This document shows positions 8,571 through 18,000 of a stretch of DNA of 64,000 nucleotides, one piece after another. Numbering within the stretch: position 1 is the stretch's first letter; each line of letters opens with the position of its first letter. The stretch spans positions 124,001 to 188,000 of the forward strand of contig NZ_VFOW01000001.1 in assembly GCF_006716355.1 (NCBI RefSeq). Direction: 5' to 3'. The position numbers and the translations under genes were made by a program. The notes under the pieces were generated by a model that was not told where the DNA came from, searched no databases, and was given only the letters and a program-made list of their open reading frames with translations. This DNA is from Stackebrandtia endophytica. Lineage in GTDB: Bacteria > Actinomycetota > Actinomycetes > Mycobacteriales > Micromonosporaceae.

Positions 8571-8614
8571 GCTCGCAGGCGCCGCCTACGGTTTTGGTAG
8601 GCAAGCCTACGAGC
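8571..8614. other. Nested hairpin C of the 196-bp unit (representative copy)
   Basis: Outer arms GCTCGCAGGC (8571-8580) and GCCTACGAGC (8605-8614) with one mismatch; the same GCC/AA internal loop and the same inner GCCTAC/GTAGGC stem as hairpin B; 7-base loop GGTTTTG. Other copies are at 8375-8418, 8767-8810 and 8963-9006. A degenerate copy at 8192-8222 keeps the inner stem and changes only the loop. The inner GTAGGC can also pair with the adjacent GCCTAC (GTAGGC-AA-GCCTAC), so two folds exclude each other. Confidence 0.8.
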
Positions 8615-9039
8615 AACGCCGCCAGACACGTGCCTGAGCGATGCGCAAACCGCCCGTCCAGACACGTGCAACGCCAGACGCGGACCGGCGCCGCCTACGT
8701 GCATTTTTGTAGGCAAGCCGGTCCACACCCACCGACGCGCCCGGTCAGGTGCGCGTATGGCAAGGCGCTCGCAGGCGCCGCCTACGGTTTTGGTAGGCAA
8801 GCCTACGAGCAACGCCGCCAGACACGTGCCTGAGCGATGCGCAAACCGCCCGTCCAGACACGTGCAACGCCAGACGCGGACCGGCGCCGCCTACGTGCAT
8901 TTTTGTAGGCAAGCCGGTCCACACCCACCGACGCGCCCGGTCAGGTGCGCGTATGGCAAGGCGCTCGCAGGCGCCGCCTACGGTTTTGGTAGGCAAGCCT
9001 ACGAGCAACGCCGCCAGACACGTGCCTGAGCGATGCGCG

Positions 9040-10176
9040 TTAGAGGTGGCGGGAGATTACTAGGCGTTGTATCTGGTTGGTGCCTTCGACTATTTGGAGC
9101 ACCTTCGCTTCTCGGAAGTAGCGTTCTATCGGGTGGTCGGTGACGTAGCCGTATCCGCCGAGGACTTGTACCGCGTCGGTGGTCACCTTCATCACCGTGT
9201 CGGTGGCGAAGAGTTTCGCCTGGGCGGCTTCGCGGCTGAAGGGCCGTGCGGCGTCTTTGAGTCGGGCTGCGTGGAGGGTTAGTTGTCTGGCTGCGGCGAC
9301 TTGGGTGGCCATGTCGGCCAACATGAATCCGAGTCCTTGGAACTGGATGATCGGGCGTCCGAACTGTTCGCGTTCCTTGGCGTATTCGACCGCGTAGTCC
9401 AGGGCCGCTTGGGCGAGTCCTACTGCGCAGGCGGCGATGCCGAGGCGTCCGGAGTCGAGGGCGGCCATGGCGATGCGGAACCCGGTGCCTTCGTCGCCGA
9501 CCATCGCGTTTCGGTCGATGTGGGCATCGTCGAACACGATTTGGGCGGTGGGTGAGGAGTTGAGGCCCATCTTCTGTTCGAGGCGCTGGGGCAGTACTCC
9601 GGCGGTGTCGCCCGGCACGTGGAAGCAGGAGATTCCGCTGGCTCCTTCGCCCCCGGTGCGGGCGAACAGGGCGTAGAAGTCGGCGACTCCGGCGTGGGTG
9701 ATGAAGGCCTTGGTTCCGTTGACGACGTATTGGTCACCGTCGAGGGTGGCCTTGGTGGTCATGGCGACCGCGTCGGATCCACCGGCGGGTTCGGTGAGGC
9801 AGTAGCCGCCCAGCAGGTCGCCACCGAGCAGGCTGGGCAGCAGTTTCTCGCGTTGTTCGTCGGTGCCGGCCGTGGCGATGGGGAAGCATGCGAGGGTGTG
9901 CACGCTGACGGCTTCGGCGACGACGACCCAGCGGTAGGCCAGTTCTTCGAGGACTTGGAGGTATACCTCGTATGGTTGGCCTCCTCCCCCGACGGATTCG
10001 GGGTAGGGAAGTCCGAGGAATCCGGCTTGCCCGAGGGTGCGTAGGACTTCGCGGGGGAATTCGCTGCGGGCTTCGTAATCCGAGACGCGTGGGGCGAGTT
10101 CGGCGTCGGCGATCTGCCGGGCCAGGTCAATGATCGCTTCGGCTTCCTCGGAGGGCAGTATGCGTTGCACAGTCAT
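9040..10176 (-). CDS. Acyl-CoA dehydrogenase
   Basis: FAD-dependent alpha,beta-dehydrogenation of acyl-CoA. The 378-residue length is standard. Seen: the central YCLTEPAGGSDA motif with FITHAG (flavin/substrate binding), FGRPIIQFQGLGFMLADMA, and the C-terminal VLQIVEGTNQIQR where the Glu of VEGT is the catalytic base in short- and medium-chain family members. Chain length and pathway are undetermined; no other beta-oxidation or branched-chain catabolic gene is adjacent. ATG 10176 has GAGG about 10 bases upstream. The stop codon directly abuts the tandem hairpin array. Confidence 0.93.
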   Translation of the reverse strand: MTVQRILPSEEAEAIIDLARQIADAELAPRVSDYEARSEFPREVLRTLGQAGFLGLPYPESVGGGGQPYEVYLQVLEELAYRWVVVAEAVSVHTLACFPIATAGTDEQREKLLPSLLGGDLLGGYCLTEPAGGSDAVAMTTKATLDGDQYVVNGTKAFITHAGVADFYALFARTGGEGASGISCFHVPGDTAGVLPQRLEQKMGLNSSPTAQIVFDDAHIDRNAMVGDEGTGFRIAMAALDSGRLGIAACAVGLAQAALDYAVEYAKEREQFGRPIIQFQGLGFMLADMATQVAAARQLTLHAARLKDAARPFSREAAQAKLFATDTVMKVTTDAVQVLGGYGYVTDHPIERYFREAKVLQIVEGTNQIQRLVISRHL

Positions 10177-10265
10177 GAAGTCGATGCCTCGAAGTGTGGT
10201 GGATGGAGAGGTCTCGGCTGGAGCTTAACGGTTATTCAGGTCGTGGGTGTGGCAGGCTGACGAAC

Positions 10266-11174
10266 ATGCTGATGCTCGTTGACGCCCCCGGCCTGTGGTA
10301 CCGCGCCTTTTACGGCGTCCCCTCGTCGATGCGGGGCCCTGACGGTACTCAAATCAATGCGGTTCGGGGGTTCTGCGACGGCCTCTCCACGTTGATCCGC
10401 AACCAGCGCCCCACCGGCCTGGTGTGTGCGATCGACGCGAACTGGCGCCCGGATTGGCGGGTGGAGTTGTTGCCCTCGTATAAGGCTCATCGGGTCGCCG
10501 CGGACGGCGGCGAGGAGGAACCGGACGCATTGGGCCCGCAGGTCGAGATCATCATGGAGCTGCTGCGGTGCCTGGGCATCGCGACGGTGGGGTCGACCGG
10601 GTTCGAGGCCGATGACGTGTTGGCGACTCTGGCGGCCGGTCATGACGGCCCGGTCGAGGTGGTCACCGGCGATCGTGACCTCTTTCAGCTGGTCGACGAC
10701 GATCAACCGGTGCGGGTGATCTACATCGGCCGTGGCATCGCGAAGGCGGAGACCTATGACGAGGCGGCGGTGAGGCAGCGGTTCGGGGTCCGTGCCGACC
10801 AGTACGCCGATTTCGCGGTGCTGCGCGGCGACGCCTCTGATGGTCTGCCGGGTGTGAAGGGGGTCGGTGACAAGACGGCCGCCAAGTTGATCACCGAGTA
10901 CGGTGACCTGGCGACTCTACTGGGCGCCGCAGCCGATCCGGCCAGTTCGTTGACGCCTCGGGTGCGCGGTTCGCTCATCGATGCCGCCGATTACCTCGCG
11001 GTGGCGCCGAAGGTGGTGCGAACGGTCGCCGATGTGCCGGTGCCGAAGGTCGATACCGACCTGCCCGAGACGGTCGCCGATGAGGCGGGTCTGTCGGAGT
11101 TGACGCAGAAATACGGTTTGGCGAATCCGGTGACCCGGTTCGGCGAGGCGGTGGCGGAGAATCCGGCGACCTGA
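10266..11174 (+). CDS. 5'-3' exonuclease (PolA N-terminal-like, flap endonuclease superfamily)
   Basis: Stand-alone version of the DNA polymerase I 5'-nuclease domain, expected to remove RNA primers or flaps. The 302-residue product shows the metal-binding series: VDAPGLWYRAFYGV, SYKAHR, GFEADDVLATLA, VVTGDRDLFQLV, and the helix-hairpin-helix GVKGVGDKTAAKLI. Start chosen at ATG 10266 because CAGGCT lies 7 bases upstream (leaderless type) and homology begins there; an upstream ATG at 10194 adds non-homologous residues. Convergent with the RND gene across a shared terminator. Confidence 0.9.
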   Translation: MLMLVDAPGLWYRAFYGVPSSMRGPDGTQINAVRGFCDGLSTLIRNQRPTGLVCAIDANWRPDWRVELLPSYKAHRVAADGGEEEPDALGPQVEIIMELLRCLGIATVGSTGFEADDVLATLAAGHDGPVEVVTGDRDLFQLVDDDQPVRVIYIGRGIAKAETYDEAAVRQRFGVRADQYADFAVLRGDASDGLPGVKGVGDKTAAKLITEYGDLATLLGAAADPASSLTPRVRGSLIDAADYLAVAPKVVRTVADVPVPKVDTDLPETVADEAGLSELTQKYGLANPVTRFGEAVAENPAT

Positions 11175-11189
11175 GCGCGGAACCCGTTG

Positions 11190-11222
11190 GCGGGCGCCGG
11201 ACCGAGTGGGTCCGGCGCCCGC
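11190..11222. terminator. Bidirectional terminator between exonuclease and RND pump genes
   Basis: Perfect 14-bp stem with arms 11190-11203 and 11209-11222 and a 5-base loop (GAGTG). It lies in the 52-base gap between two convergent genes and can serve both strands. Confidence 0.88.
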
Positions 11223-11226
11223 ACCG

Positions 11227-14200
11227 TCATTCGGCCCCGACCAGGACCGGTTCGGGTTGCTCGCTGTCGGCGGGTTCCTCACGGGAGGGTTTGCGCCGGA
11301 AGCGTTCCTTGGTGCGTTCCACGATCGTGTAGAGCGTCGGAACCAGTAGCAGTGTCATCACCGTCGAGGTGATCAGACCGCCGATGACGACCATCGCCAG
11401 GTCCTGGGCGATGAATCCACCGTTTCCGGTCAGTCCGATCGCCATCGGGGTCAACGCCCCGATTGTGGCGATCGCGGTCATGAGGATGGGTCGCAGTCGA
11501 CGTCGGCCACCGGCGATGACCGCGTCGTGGATGTTCATCCCCTGTGCCCGGTACTGGTTGATGAGGTCGATCAGCACGATCGCGTTGGTCACGACGATGC
11601 CGATCAGCATGAGTAGGCCGATCATCGCCGGAACTCCCAGCGGCGTGTTGGTGACCAGCAGCAGCACGAGCGCACCGGTGGCCGCGAACGGGATCGACAC
11701 CAGCAGGATCAGCGGTTGGATGAAGCTGCGGAAGGTCGCGACCATGATCATGAAGACCAGCGCGATCGCCACCGCCATGGCCAGTCCGAGGTCGGCGAAC
11801 GCCTCTTCCTGGTCGGAACTGGATCCGCCGATGGTGTAGGTCACTCCGGCGGGCAGTTCGATGCCGTCGAGGGCGTCTCGCACGTTGGCGGTGACGGTTC
11901 CCAGGTCGCTGGGGTCGACGGCGGCGGTCACGGTGGCGCTTCGTTCTCCGTCGATGCGGGTGACCTGGGTGGGTCCGTCGACGATGGCGACCTCGGCCAG
12001 GTCGGACAGCTTCACCGGACCGGTGGCGGTCATGATCGGCAGGTCCTCGATCTCGTCGAGGCCGGCGGGGGCGTCTCCGTTGGAGAGCACCACCGGGCTG
12101 GTCCGCCCGTCCAGTGGCAGTTCACCGACCGGGGCGCCGTTGAACGCCTGGGCGACGAATTGGCCGATGGCGGCTTCGGAGGTTCCGGCCGCGGCGGCGG
12201 CTTCCCGGTCGACGGTGATGCTCACGCGGGGCGCGGCGCCTTCCAGGTTGGAGGTGACGTCGCGCAGGTCGCCCAGTGGGGCCAGTGCCGCTTCGACGTC
12301 GTCGGCGGCGGTGGCCAGGGCGTCGGAGTCGGGTCCTTGGAGGATGACTTCGACGGCGTTGCCGCCCATCATGTCTCCGCCGTGCATTCCGACGGTGATT
12401 TCACCGATGCCGGTGATGCCGTCGAGTTCGTCGCGGAGTCGATTTTCGATGTCGGGAGCTTCGACGCCCTCGTCGAGAGTGATGCTGAAGGTGGCTCGGT
12501 TGCTGCCGCCTCCCATCCCGCCGAACATGGGGTTGCCGGATCCGACGTTGACCTGATATTCGGCGATGCCGTCGGTCTCGGCGAGCACGGTCTCGACCTT
12601 CTTGGCCGCGGCGTCGGTGGTGGCGAGGTCGGTTCCCACCGGCATGGTCTGGCTGAGTTGTGTGGTGTCCTGACCGGCGGCGTCGATGAAGTTGGTCTTC
12701 AGGTTCGGCGCCAGGGCCAGGGTTCCACCCAACACGACCAGTCCGATGAGGATGGTGACGACCTTGAAGCGGGTGGCGAAGCGCAGTACGGGAACGTACA
12801 TCCGTTGCAGTGGGCTGCGCAGTTCCTTGGCCTCGGCGGCCTCCCGGATGGCGGCCTGCTGTGACGCGTCGCCCTTGGGGGGTTTGAGGAACCAGTAGGC
12901 CAGGACGGGAATGACCGTCAGCGACACCAGCAGGGATGCCATCAACGCCACGGACACGGTCACGGCGAAGGAGGAGAACAGTTCTCCGACCATGCCCCCG
13001 ACCAGGGCGATGGGCACGAAGACGGCGACGGTGGTCAATGTCGACGAGGTCACCGCCCCGGCGACTTCGCGAACACCGTTGACGACCGCGGAGTTCTTGG
13101 CCTCACCGTAGCTGAGGTGGCGTTTGATGTTCTCCAGGACGACGATGGAGTCGTCGACGACTCGGCCGATCGAGATGGTCAGTGCGCCGAGGGTGAGCAT
13201 GTTGAGCGAGTAGTCCCCCGCCCATAGTGCGATCAGCGCGATGACCACCGACATCGGGATGGACACCGCGGTCACGATCGTCGATCGCAGTGACAGCAGG
13301 AAGACCATGATGACCAGGACCGCGAAGATCAGTCCGAGGGCGCCCTCGGTGGTGAGGTCCTCGATGGAGCGTTCCACGTAGGGTGCCTGGTCGAAGATCA
13401 CCGACAGTTGGGCGTCGCCGCCGAGGGCGTCGGCCAGTTCCGGTAGGAGGTCGCGCACGTCGTGGGAGATGGCCACGGCGTTTCCGTCGGACAGCATGGT
13501 GATGCTGACGCCCAGGCTGGGTTCGCCGTTGGTGCGGGTGAGGCTGGTCGCGGTCTCGGGTACGAGTTCGACGGTGGCGACGTCGCCCAGGGTGACCGGT
13601 TTGGGGGCCGCGGGTGGGGCTTGGTCGCCTCCGGCCGCGGTCGGGTCACCGGCGGGCGGGGCCTGCGGGGTGAGGTAGAGCTCTTCGAGTTGTTCCAGTT
13701 CGGTGATCTGTTCGCCGACTTGGACGGTGAGTTGGCGTTCCTCTTCGGTGAGGCTGCCGACCGGCATCGCGATCCCGTTGGTCTGAAGGGTTTCGATGAT
13801 GCTGGCGGGGGTGAGTCCGGCGGCGGCCAGGTCGGCGAGGTCGGGGGTGATCACGATCTCGTTGTCGCGGGCGCCGGTGACGGCGGCTTCCTTGACGTCT
13901 TCGATGTTCTCCAGGCCGGGAATGACTTGGGATTCCACGAGTCGTACGAGTTCGGCTTCATCGGCGTCGGCGCTGACGGCCAGTGCCATGACCGGGATGT
14001 CGTCGGTGCTTCCGGCGATGACGCTGGGGGTGACGTCTTGCGGCAGTTGATTCTGGACGCGGTTGACCGCGGTTTCGATCTCTCGGGAGATCTCGGCGGT
14101 GTCGGCGTCGTAGTCGAAGGCGACGCGAATATTGGCCATGCCCTCGCTGGACGTCGAGGTGATCTCCTCGACGCCGGGGACGCTCTGAATGGCGGCTTCG

Positions 14201-14403
14201 ACGGGCTCGGTGACCTGAGATTCAACGATCTCAGGTGAGGCCCCCGGGTATACCGCGATGACCGAGACCATTGGAAGATTGAGCGACGGCAACAACTGTT
14301 GGTTGAGCTGTGGAATGGCAAAGACGCCGATTCCGCCCAACACCAGCGCAATCATGATGACAAGACTGCGGTTGGCAAGGCTGAGCCTGGCCAGTGCGGT
14401 CAT
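11227..14403 (-). CDS. RND-family efflux transporter permease (HAE1/AcrB type)
   Basis: Proton-driven inner-membrane drug/hydrophobe exporter. 1058 residues in the usual two-fold repeat: TM1 at residues about 10-30, a large periplasmic-type loop, TM2-6, second loop, TM8-12. The TM4 motif GRVVDDSIVVLENIKR carries the proton-relay Asp pair. As in SwrC/YerP-like pumps of Gram-positives, no membrane-fusion or outer-membrane partner is encoded beside it. Start ATG 14403 follows GAGAGG by 7 bases. A divergent marR gene and a perfect palindrome in the shared 123-bp spacer suggest local repression. Confidence 0.93.
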   Translation of the reverse strand: MTALARLSLANRSLVIMIALVLGGIGVFAIPQLNQQLLPSLNLPMVSVIAVYPGASPEIVESQVTEPVEAAIQSVPGVEEITSTSSEGMANIRVAFDYDADTAEISREIETAVNRVQNQLPQDVTPSVIAGSTDDIPVMALAVSADADEAELVRLVESQVIPGLENIEDVKEAAVTGARDNEIVITPDLADLAAAGLTPASIIETLQTNGIAMPVGSLTEEERQLTVQVGEQITELEQLEELYLTPQAPPAGDPTAAGGDQAPPAAPKPVTLGDVATVELVPETATSLTRTNGEPSLGVSITMLSDGNAVAISHDVRDLLPELADALGGDAQLSVIFDQAPYVERSIEDLTTEGALGLIFAVLVIMVFLLSLRSTIVTAVSIPMSVVIALIALWAGDYSLNMLTLGALTISIGRVVDDSIVVLENIKRHLSYGEAKNSAVVNGVREVAGAVTSSTLTTVAVFVPIALVGGMVGELFSSFAVTVSVALMASLLVSLTVIPVLAYWFLKPPKGDASQQAAIREAAEAKELRSPLQRMYVPVLRFATRFKVVTILIGLVVLGGTLALAPNLKTNFIDAAGQDTTQLSQTMPVGTDLATTDAAAKKVETVLAETDGIAEYQVNVGSGNPMFGGMGGGSNRATFSITLDEGVEAPDIENRLRDELDGITGIGEITVGMHGGDMMGGNAVEVILQGPDSDALATAADDVEAALAPLGDLRDVTSNLEGAAPRVSITVDREAAAAAGTSEAAIGQFVAQAFNGAPVGELPLDGRTSPVVLSNGDAPAGLDEIEDLPIMTATGPVKLSDLAEVAIVDGPTQVTRIDGERSATVTAAVDPSDLGTVTANVRDALDGIELPAGVTYTIGGSSSDQEEAFADLGLAMAVAIALVFMIMVATFRSFIQPLILLVSIPFAATGALVLLLVTNTPLGVPAMIGLLMLIGIVVTNAIVLIDLINQYRAQGMNIHDAVIAGGRRRLRPILMTAIATIGALTPMAIGLTGNGGFIAQDLAMVVIGGLITSTVMTLLLVPTLYTIVERTKERFRRKPSREEPADSEQPEPVLVGAE

Positions 14404-14457
14404 GAGTAGACCTCTCGAAGGGGATGGTTGACGAGGGAATTCGCCCGACGATAACAT

Positions 14458-14472
14458 TTCGCATCATGCGAA
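14458..14472. promoter_or_regulatory. Candidate MarR operator between RND pump and marR-type gene
   Basis: TTCGCA-TCA-TGCGAA is a perfect inverted repeat with a 3-base centre, located 54 bases from each start codon in the divergent spacer. Size and symmetry suit a winged-helix MarR dimer. Binding by the adjacent MarR protein is inference. Confidence 0.55.
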
Positions 14473-14526
14473 CTATTCGTGTCTCAGGTTGATCTCAGCT
14501 AACCAACCGCCCGAAGGAGGCCCGCC

Positions 14527-15015
14527 GTGCCCGACATGACCGAACGCGACGAGCTCATCGAGAGCATCCGCTCCGTGCAGGACGACCTGACAAGGCTGGT
14601 GGCCCAAGACCGGTCGGAACCGTTGTTGGCCTCCACGTTGACGATGCAACAGCTCAAGGTCGTCATCATCCTGTCGCAGGAGGGGTCGGTCTCCGGCCAG
14701 GAGTTGTCACAGCGGTTGCGGATCGGTCTGGGTACCGTCACCGGGATCGTCGACCGGTTGGTGTCGCAGGATCTGGTCCACCGGTTCGAGGATCCCGCCG
14801 ATCGTCGGGTTCGCCGGGTCGCACTGACCGCCAAGGGCGAACGGTTGATCAGTGAGTTCACCGACGTCGGCGCCGCGCGATTCCGGGCCCTGCTGAACAG
14901 GTTGGACATGGACACCTTGAGGGACTTCGATGTGATTATGCGTAAGATTCGTGCCGCCATTCGCGAATCCGATGACTTTTCCGTGGCCGGGTACCGGCCG
15001 AGCGAATCCGAATGA
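14527..15015 (+). CDS. MarR-family transcriptional regulator
   Basis: 162 residues with a winged-helix core (QQLKVVIILSQEGSVSGQELSQRLRIGLGTVTGIVDRL, then DPADRRVRRVALTAKGE, the MarR wing). Start GTG 14527 follows AAGGAGG by 6 bases. Divergent from the RND pump, and 6 bases upstream of the next gene, with which it probably forms an operon. Likely represses the pump in the absence of ligand; ligand unknown. Confidence 0.93.
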   Translation: MPDMTERDELIESIRSVQDDLTRLVAQDRSEPLLASTLTMQQLKVVIILSQEGSVSGQELSQRLRIGLGTVTGIVDRLVSQDLVHRFEDPADRRVRRVALTAKGERLISEFTDVGAARFRALLNRLDMDTLRDFDVIMRKIRAAIRESDDFSVAGYRPSESE

Positions 15016-15021
15016 GGTGAC

Positions 15022-18000
15022 ATGGCGGCGACCAACTGGACGCTCCCACTGGCGGACCCCACCGCCGAATTGACCACAGTGGGCGGAAAGGGCGCTTCGC
15101 TGGCCCGACTGGCCGGCTCCGCCCTGCCGGTGCCCGACGGTTTTCACGTCGTGACCGACGCCTACCGCGCCTTCGTCGACTCCGAGACCGTCGCCACGGC
15201 TCTCAAAGCGGACCTCGACGCCGAGGCCGTCGCCGAATTGTTCGCCTCGGCCGACCTGCCCGCCGGTTTGGCGGAGGAGTTGACCGAACACTGTGGAAAG
15301 CTGTCCGCGCCGTTCGCGGTACGGTCATCCGCCACCGCCGAGGATCTGCCGGATCTGTCGTTCGCCGGCCAGATGGACTCATTCCTCAACGTGACCGAGC
15401 CCGCCGACGTCATCGCCGCGGTGCGGTCCTGTTGGGCTTCATTGTGGACCGACCGAGCCGTCGAATACCGTCGCCGCAACGACATCGACTCGACCGGGCT
15501 GGCGATCGCCGTCGTGGTGCAGGAACTGGTACCGGCTCGGATCTCGGGTGTCCTGTTCACCGCCGACCCGGTCAGCCACCGCACCGACCATCTGATGGTC
15601 AATTCCACGTGGGGCTTGGGCGAGTCGCTGGTCGACGGGACCGTCACCGGGGACCAGTACATTATCGACAAGGCCTCGCACACCGTCATCACCCGCGATC
15701 TGGGTGACAAGACCGTCGAAGCGGTTCCGACCGAGACCGGAACCCGGCAGCGCCCGATCACCGGAGATCGCCGGAGCGGGAGCACGCTCACCGATGACCA
15801 ACTCGCCCTGTTGGCCGAGTTGGGCACCCGGATCGAAGACCTGTACGGCCGTCCCATGGACATCGAATGGGCATGGACCGATGAGCCGCACATCCTGCAG
15901 GCTCGACCGATCACCGGACTCGCCGAGGACCGGGAGGTCTGGAATGACAGTCTCATCGGCGACTTCCTGTGGACGTCGGTGAATCTGGGCGAGGCGATGC
16001 CCAATGTGATGACTCCGGCGGCGTGGGCTCTGATTCGGGAGAATCTCACGGTCGCGATGGTGTTGCCGGAGCCGAAACCGGTGCCGCTGGCCGGAAACAT
16101 CGGTGGACGGCTGTACCTGAACTATTCGGCGATGATCGGTACCGCAACGGCGCTGGGGTTCGGGCGACTCATGTCCAGTGCCTCCGAGATCGTGTTCGGT
16201 GGGCTTCCCGCGGATCTGACGGTACCGCCACTGCCCATGCCACGGGGGCGCATCATCCGGCAGACCCTGTCCGCGGGGGTGCGGGCGATGCGGCAACTGC
16301 GCCATTATCAGGGGAATCTCGACCGGCTGGTGGCCGAGTATCCGCAGCGGTGCGAACGAGCGCGTCAGGCGATCCACTCGGCAGACGGTCCAGAACGGCT
16401 GCAACAGATCTGGACTGAGCACTGTGCCCCATTGTTCCACGACGCGCCGCGGATGCTCGCCGCCGGCAGTCGAGTCAACGCCACGATCCTGACCCGCCTG
16501 CGACCGTGGCTGCGTCGACTCGTCGACGAGGCCGATGTCAGCGCGTTGACCAGCGGGGCCGGCGCGGGCGGGCAGGAGATGGCAAGCCTCGGGCCGCTGC
16601 GCGGGCTTCAACAGTTGGCGGACGGGCAGATCGACCGCGACACCTATGCCGCCCGGTGGGGGCATCGCTGTCCCGACGAACTGGAGGTGTCGACACCCCG
16701 TCCCGCTGAGGATCCGGAGTGGATCGACCGCCAGCTGGCGAATCTCGCCGGGGCACCCGATGTCGATGAGCTGCTGGAGTTGCAGAGCCGTCGTCGCGCC
16801 GAAGCCATGGACCGGTTCCGCGCGGCCCACCCCCGACAGGTCGCCAAGTTGCGTCGGTGGCTGAGCAAGAACGCCGAGTCGGTGCGTGCCCGTGAGGCCA
16901 CCCGCTCCGAATCGGTCCGATGCATCTGGGTCATGCGGGAGTGGATGATCAAGGTCGGTGAGGTCACCGGTTTGAGCGACGACGTCTTCTTCCTGTCACC
17001 GCCGGAGATGCTGCGGGTGCTGGCCGGTGACTCGACGGTGGCTTCGGTGATCCCGGCGCGGAAGGCGGCGCATCGTCATTACCAGGCGCTACCGGTGTAT
17101 CCGACCTTGATTCGCGGCCGCTTCGATCCCGAGGCGTGGGCGGCCGATCCGCATCGGCGCACCGACCGGTTCGAGAAGGCCACCGGCCGACTGCCGACGC
17201 GGACTGCCGGCGACGACTCCGCGACGGTGTCGGGTACTCCGGGTTCGGCCGGTGTCGTGGAGGGGATCGCGCGCGTCATCATCGACCCGGACGACGCCGG
17301 AATGCTGGAGGTCGGTGAAATCCTGGTCACCAAGGTCACCAACGTCGGCTGGACTCCGATCTTCCCCAGGGCCGCCGCAGTGGTCACCGATATCGGGGCG
17401 ACGCTCTCGCACGCGGCCATCGTCGCGCGGGAGCTCGGGATCCCCGCCGTGGTGGGCACCGGGGTCGCCACCGAGCGGCTCCGATCCGGTGACCGCGTCA
17501 GGGTCGACGGCAGTACCGGAACCGTTGAAGTGTTGTCGTTACGCGATTGTCGGGTGAACACCCGATGGTTGTGGCGACGCGGTGCGACTATAACTTCCAT
17601 CATGGAGACCATCGTGTTCGTCCACGGCCTCGGGTCCGGCCCGCGGGCGTGGCACCCACAACGGATCGCGCTACAGGGGCGGTATCGCGTCGTCACTCCC
17701 ACTCTGCCGGGGCACGGCGACAAACCCGGCCCGTTCACGTTGCGAAGCGCAGTAGAGGCCGTCACGGATGAACTGTGCCGCGGTGCCCACCTTGTGGGGA
17801 TGGCCGCGGGTGGGACCATCGCGTTGCTGGCGGCCATGACCCATTCGCCGCTGCTGGGCAGTCTCACACTGTCGTCGCCTATAACCCACCAGACCACCAC
17901 CGGTGCCCTCCATCGTGCCGTGGCGGCGGTCGCGACACCTTCGATGCTGCGTTCCATCCTGTGGCTGCCCGAATCTCCCAACCCCGCCACTCGAGCGGTC

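Larger units (their letters stand above)
8192..9038. repeat. 196-bp tandem repeat array of nested hairpins, about 4.3 copies
   Basis: Complete units start at 8202, 8398, 8594 and 8790, with a partial unit at 8986-9038. Units 2-4 are identical; unit 1 differs at 8353 (C instead of T). The left edge (8192-8201) is a degenerate copy. Each unit carries two nested hairpins of the same design (see separate entries), two copies of AGACACGTGC, and little else. The period is 65x3+1, so open frames of about 90 codons on both strands shift frame at every unit and are unlikely to be genes. The array ends one base before the stop codon of the acyl-CoA dehydrogenase gene, so it would lie in that gene's 3' untranslated region. 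Confidence 0.95.

Noticed and set aside
8365-9029. Repeated open frames of about 90 codons on both strands inside the tandem array
   Set aside because: The 196-bp period breaks the frame at each unit, frames exist equally on both strands, and composition is Arg/Ala-rich; noncoding hairpin DNA explains them.
8192-9038. Integron attC array or REP/BIME elements
   Set aside because: No GTTRRRY-type core sites or cassette genes between hairpins, and no RAYT transposase nearby; the GTAG inside the stem is not at the hairpin foot as in REPs.
11716-12864. Long Gly/Asp-rich open frame on the plus strand opposite the RND gene
   Set aside because: It is the mirror of a well-supported transporter and has the composition expected of an antisense frame in high-GC DNA.
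15001-15021. Rifamycin-associated element upstream of the phosphotransferase-like gene
   Set aside because: No 19-bp inverted repeat of that type is present in the short gap to marR or in the spacer before marR.
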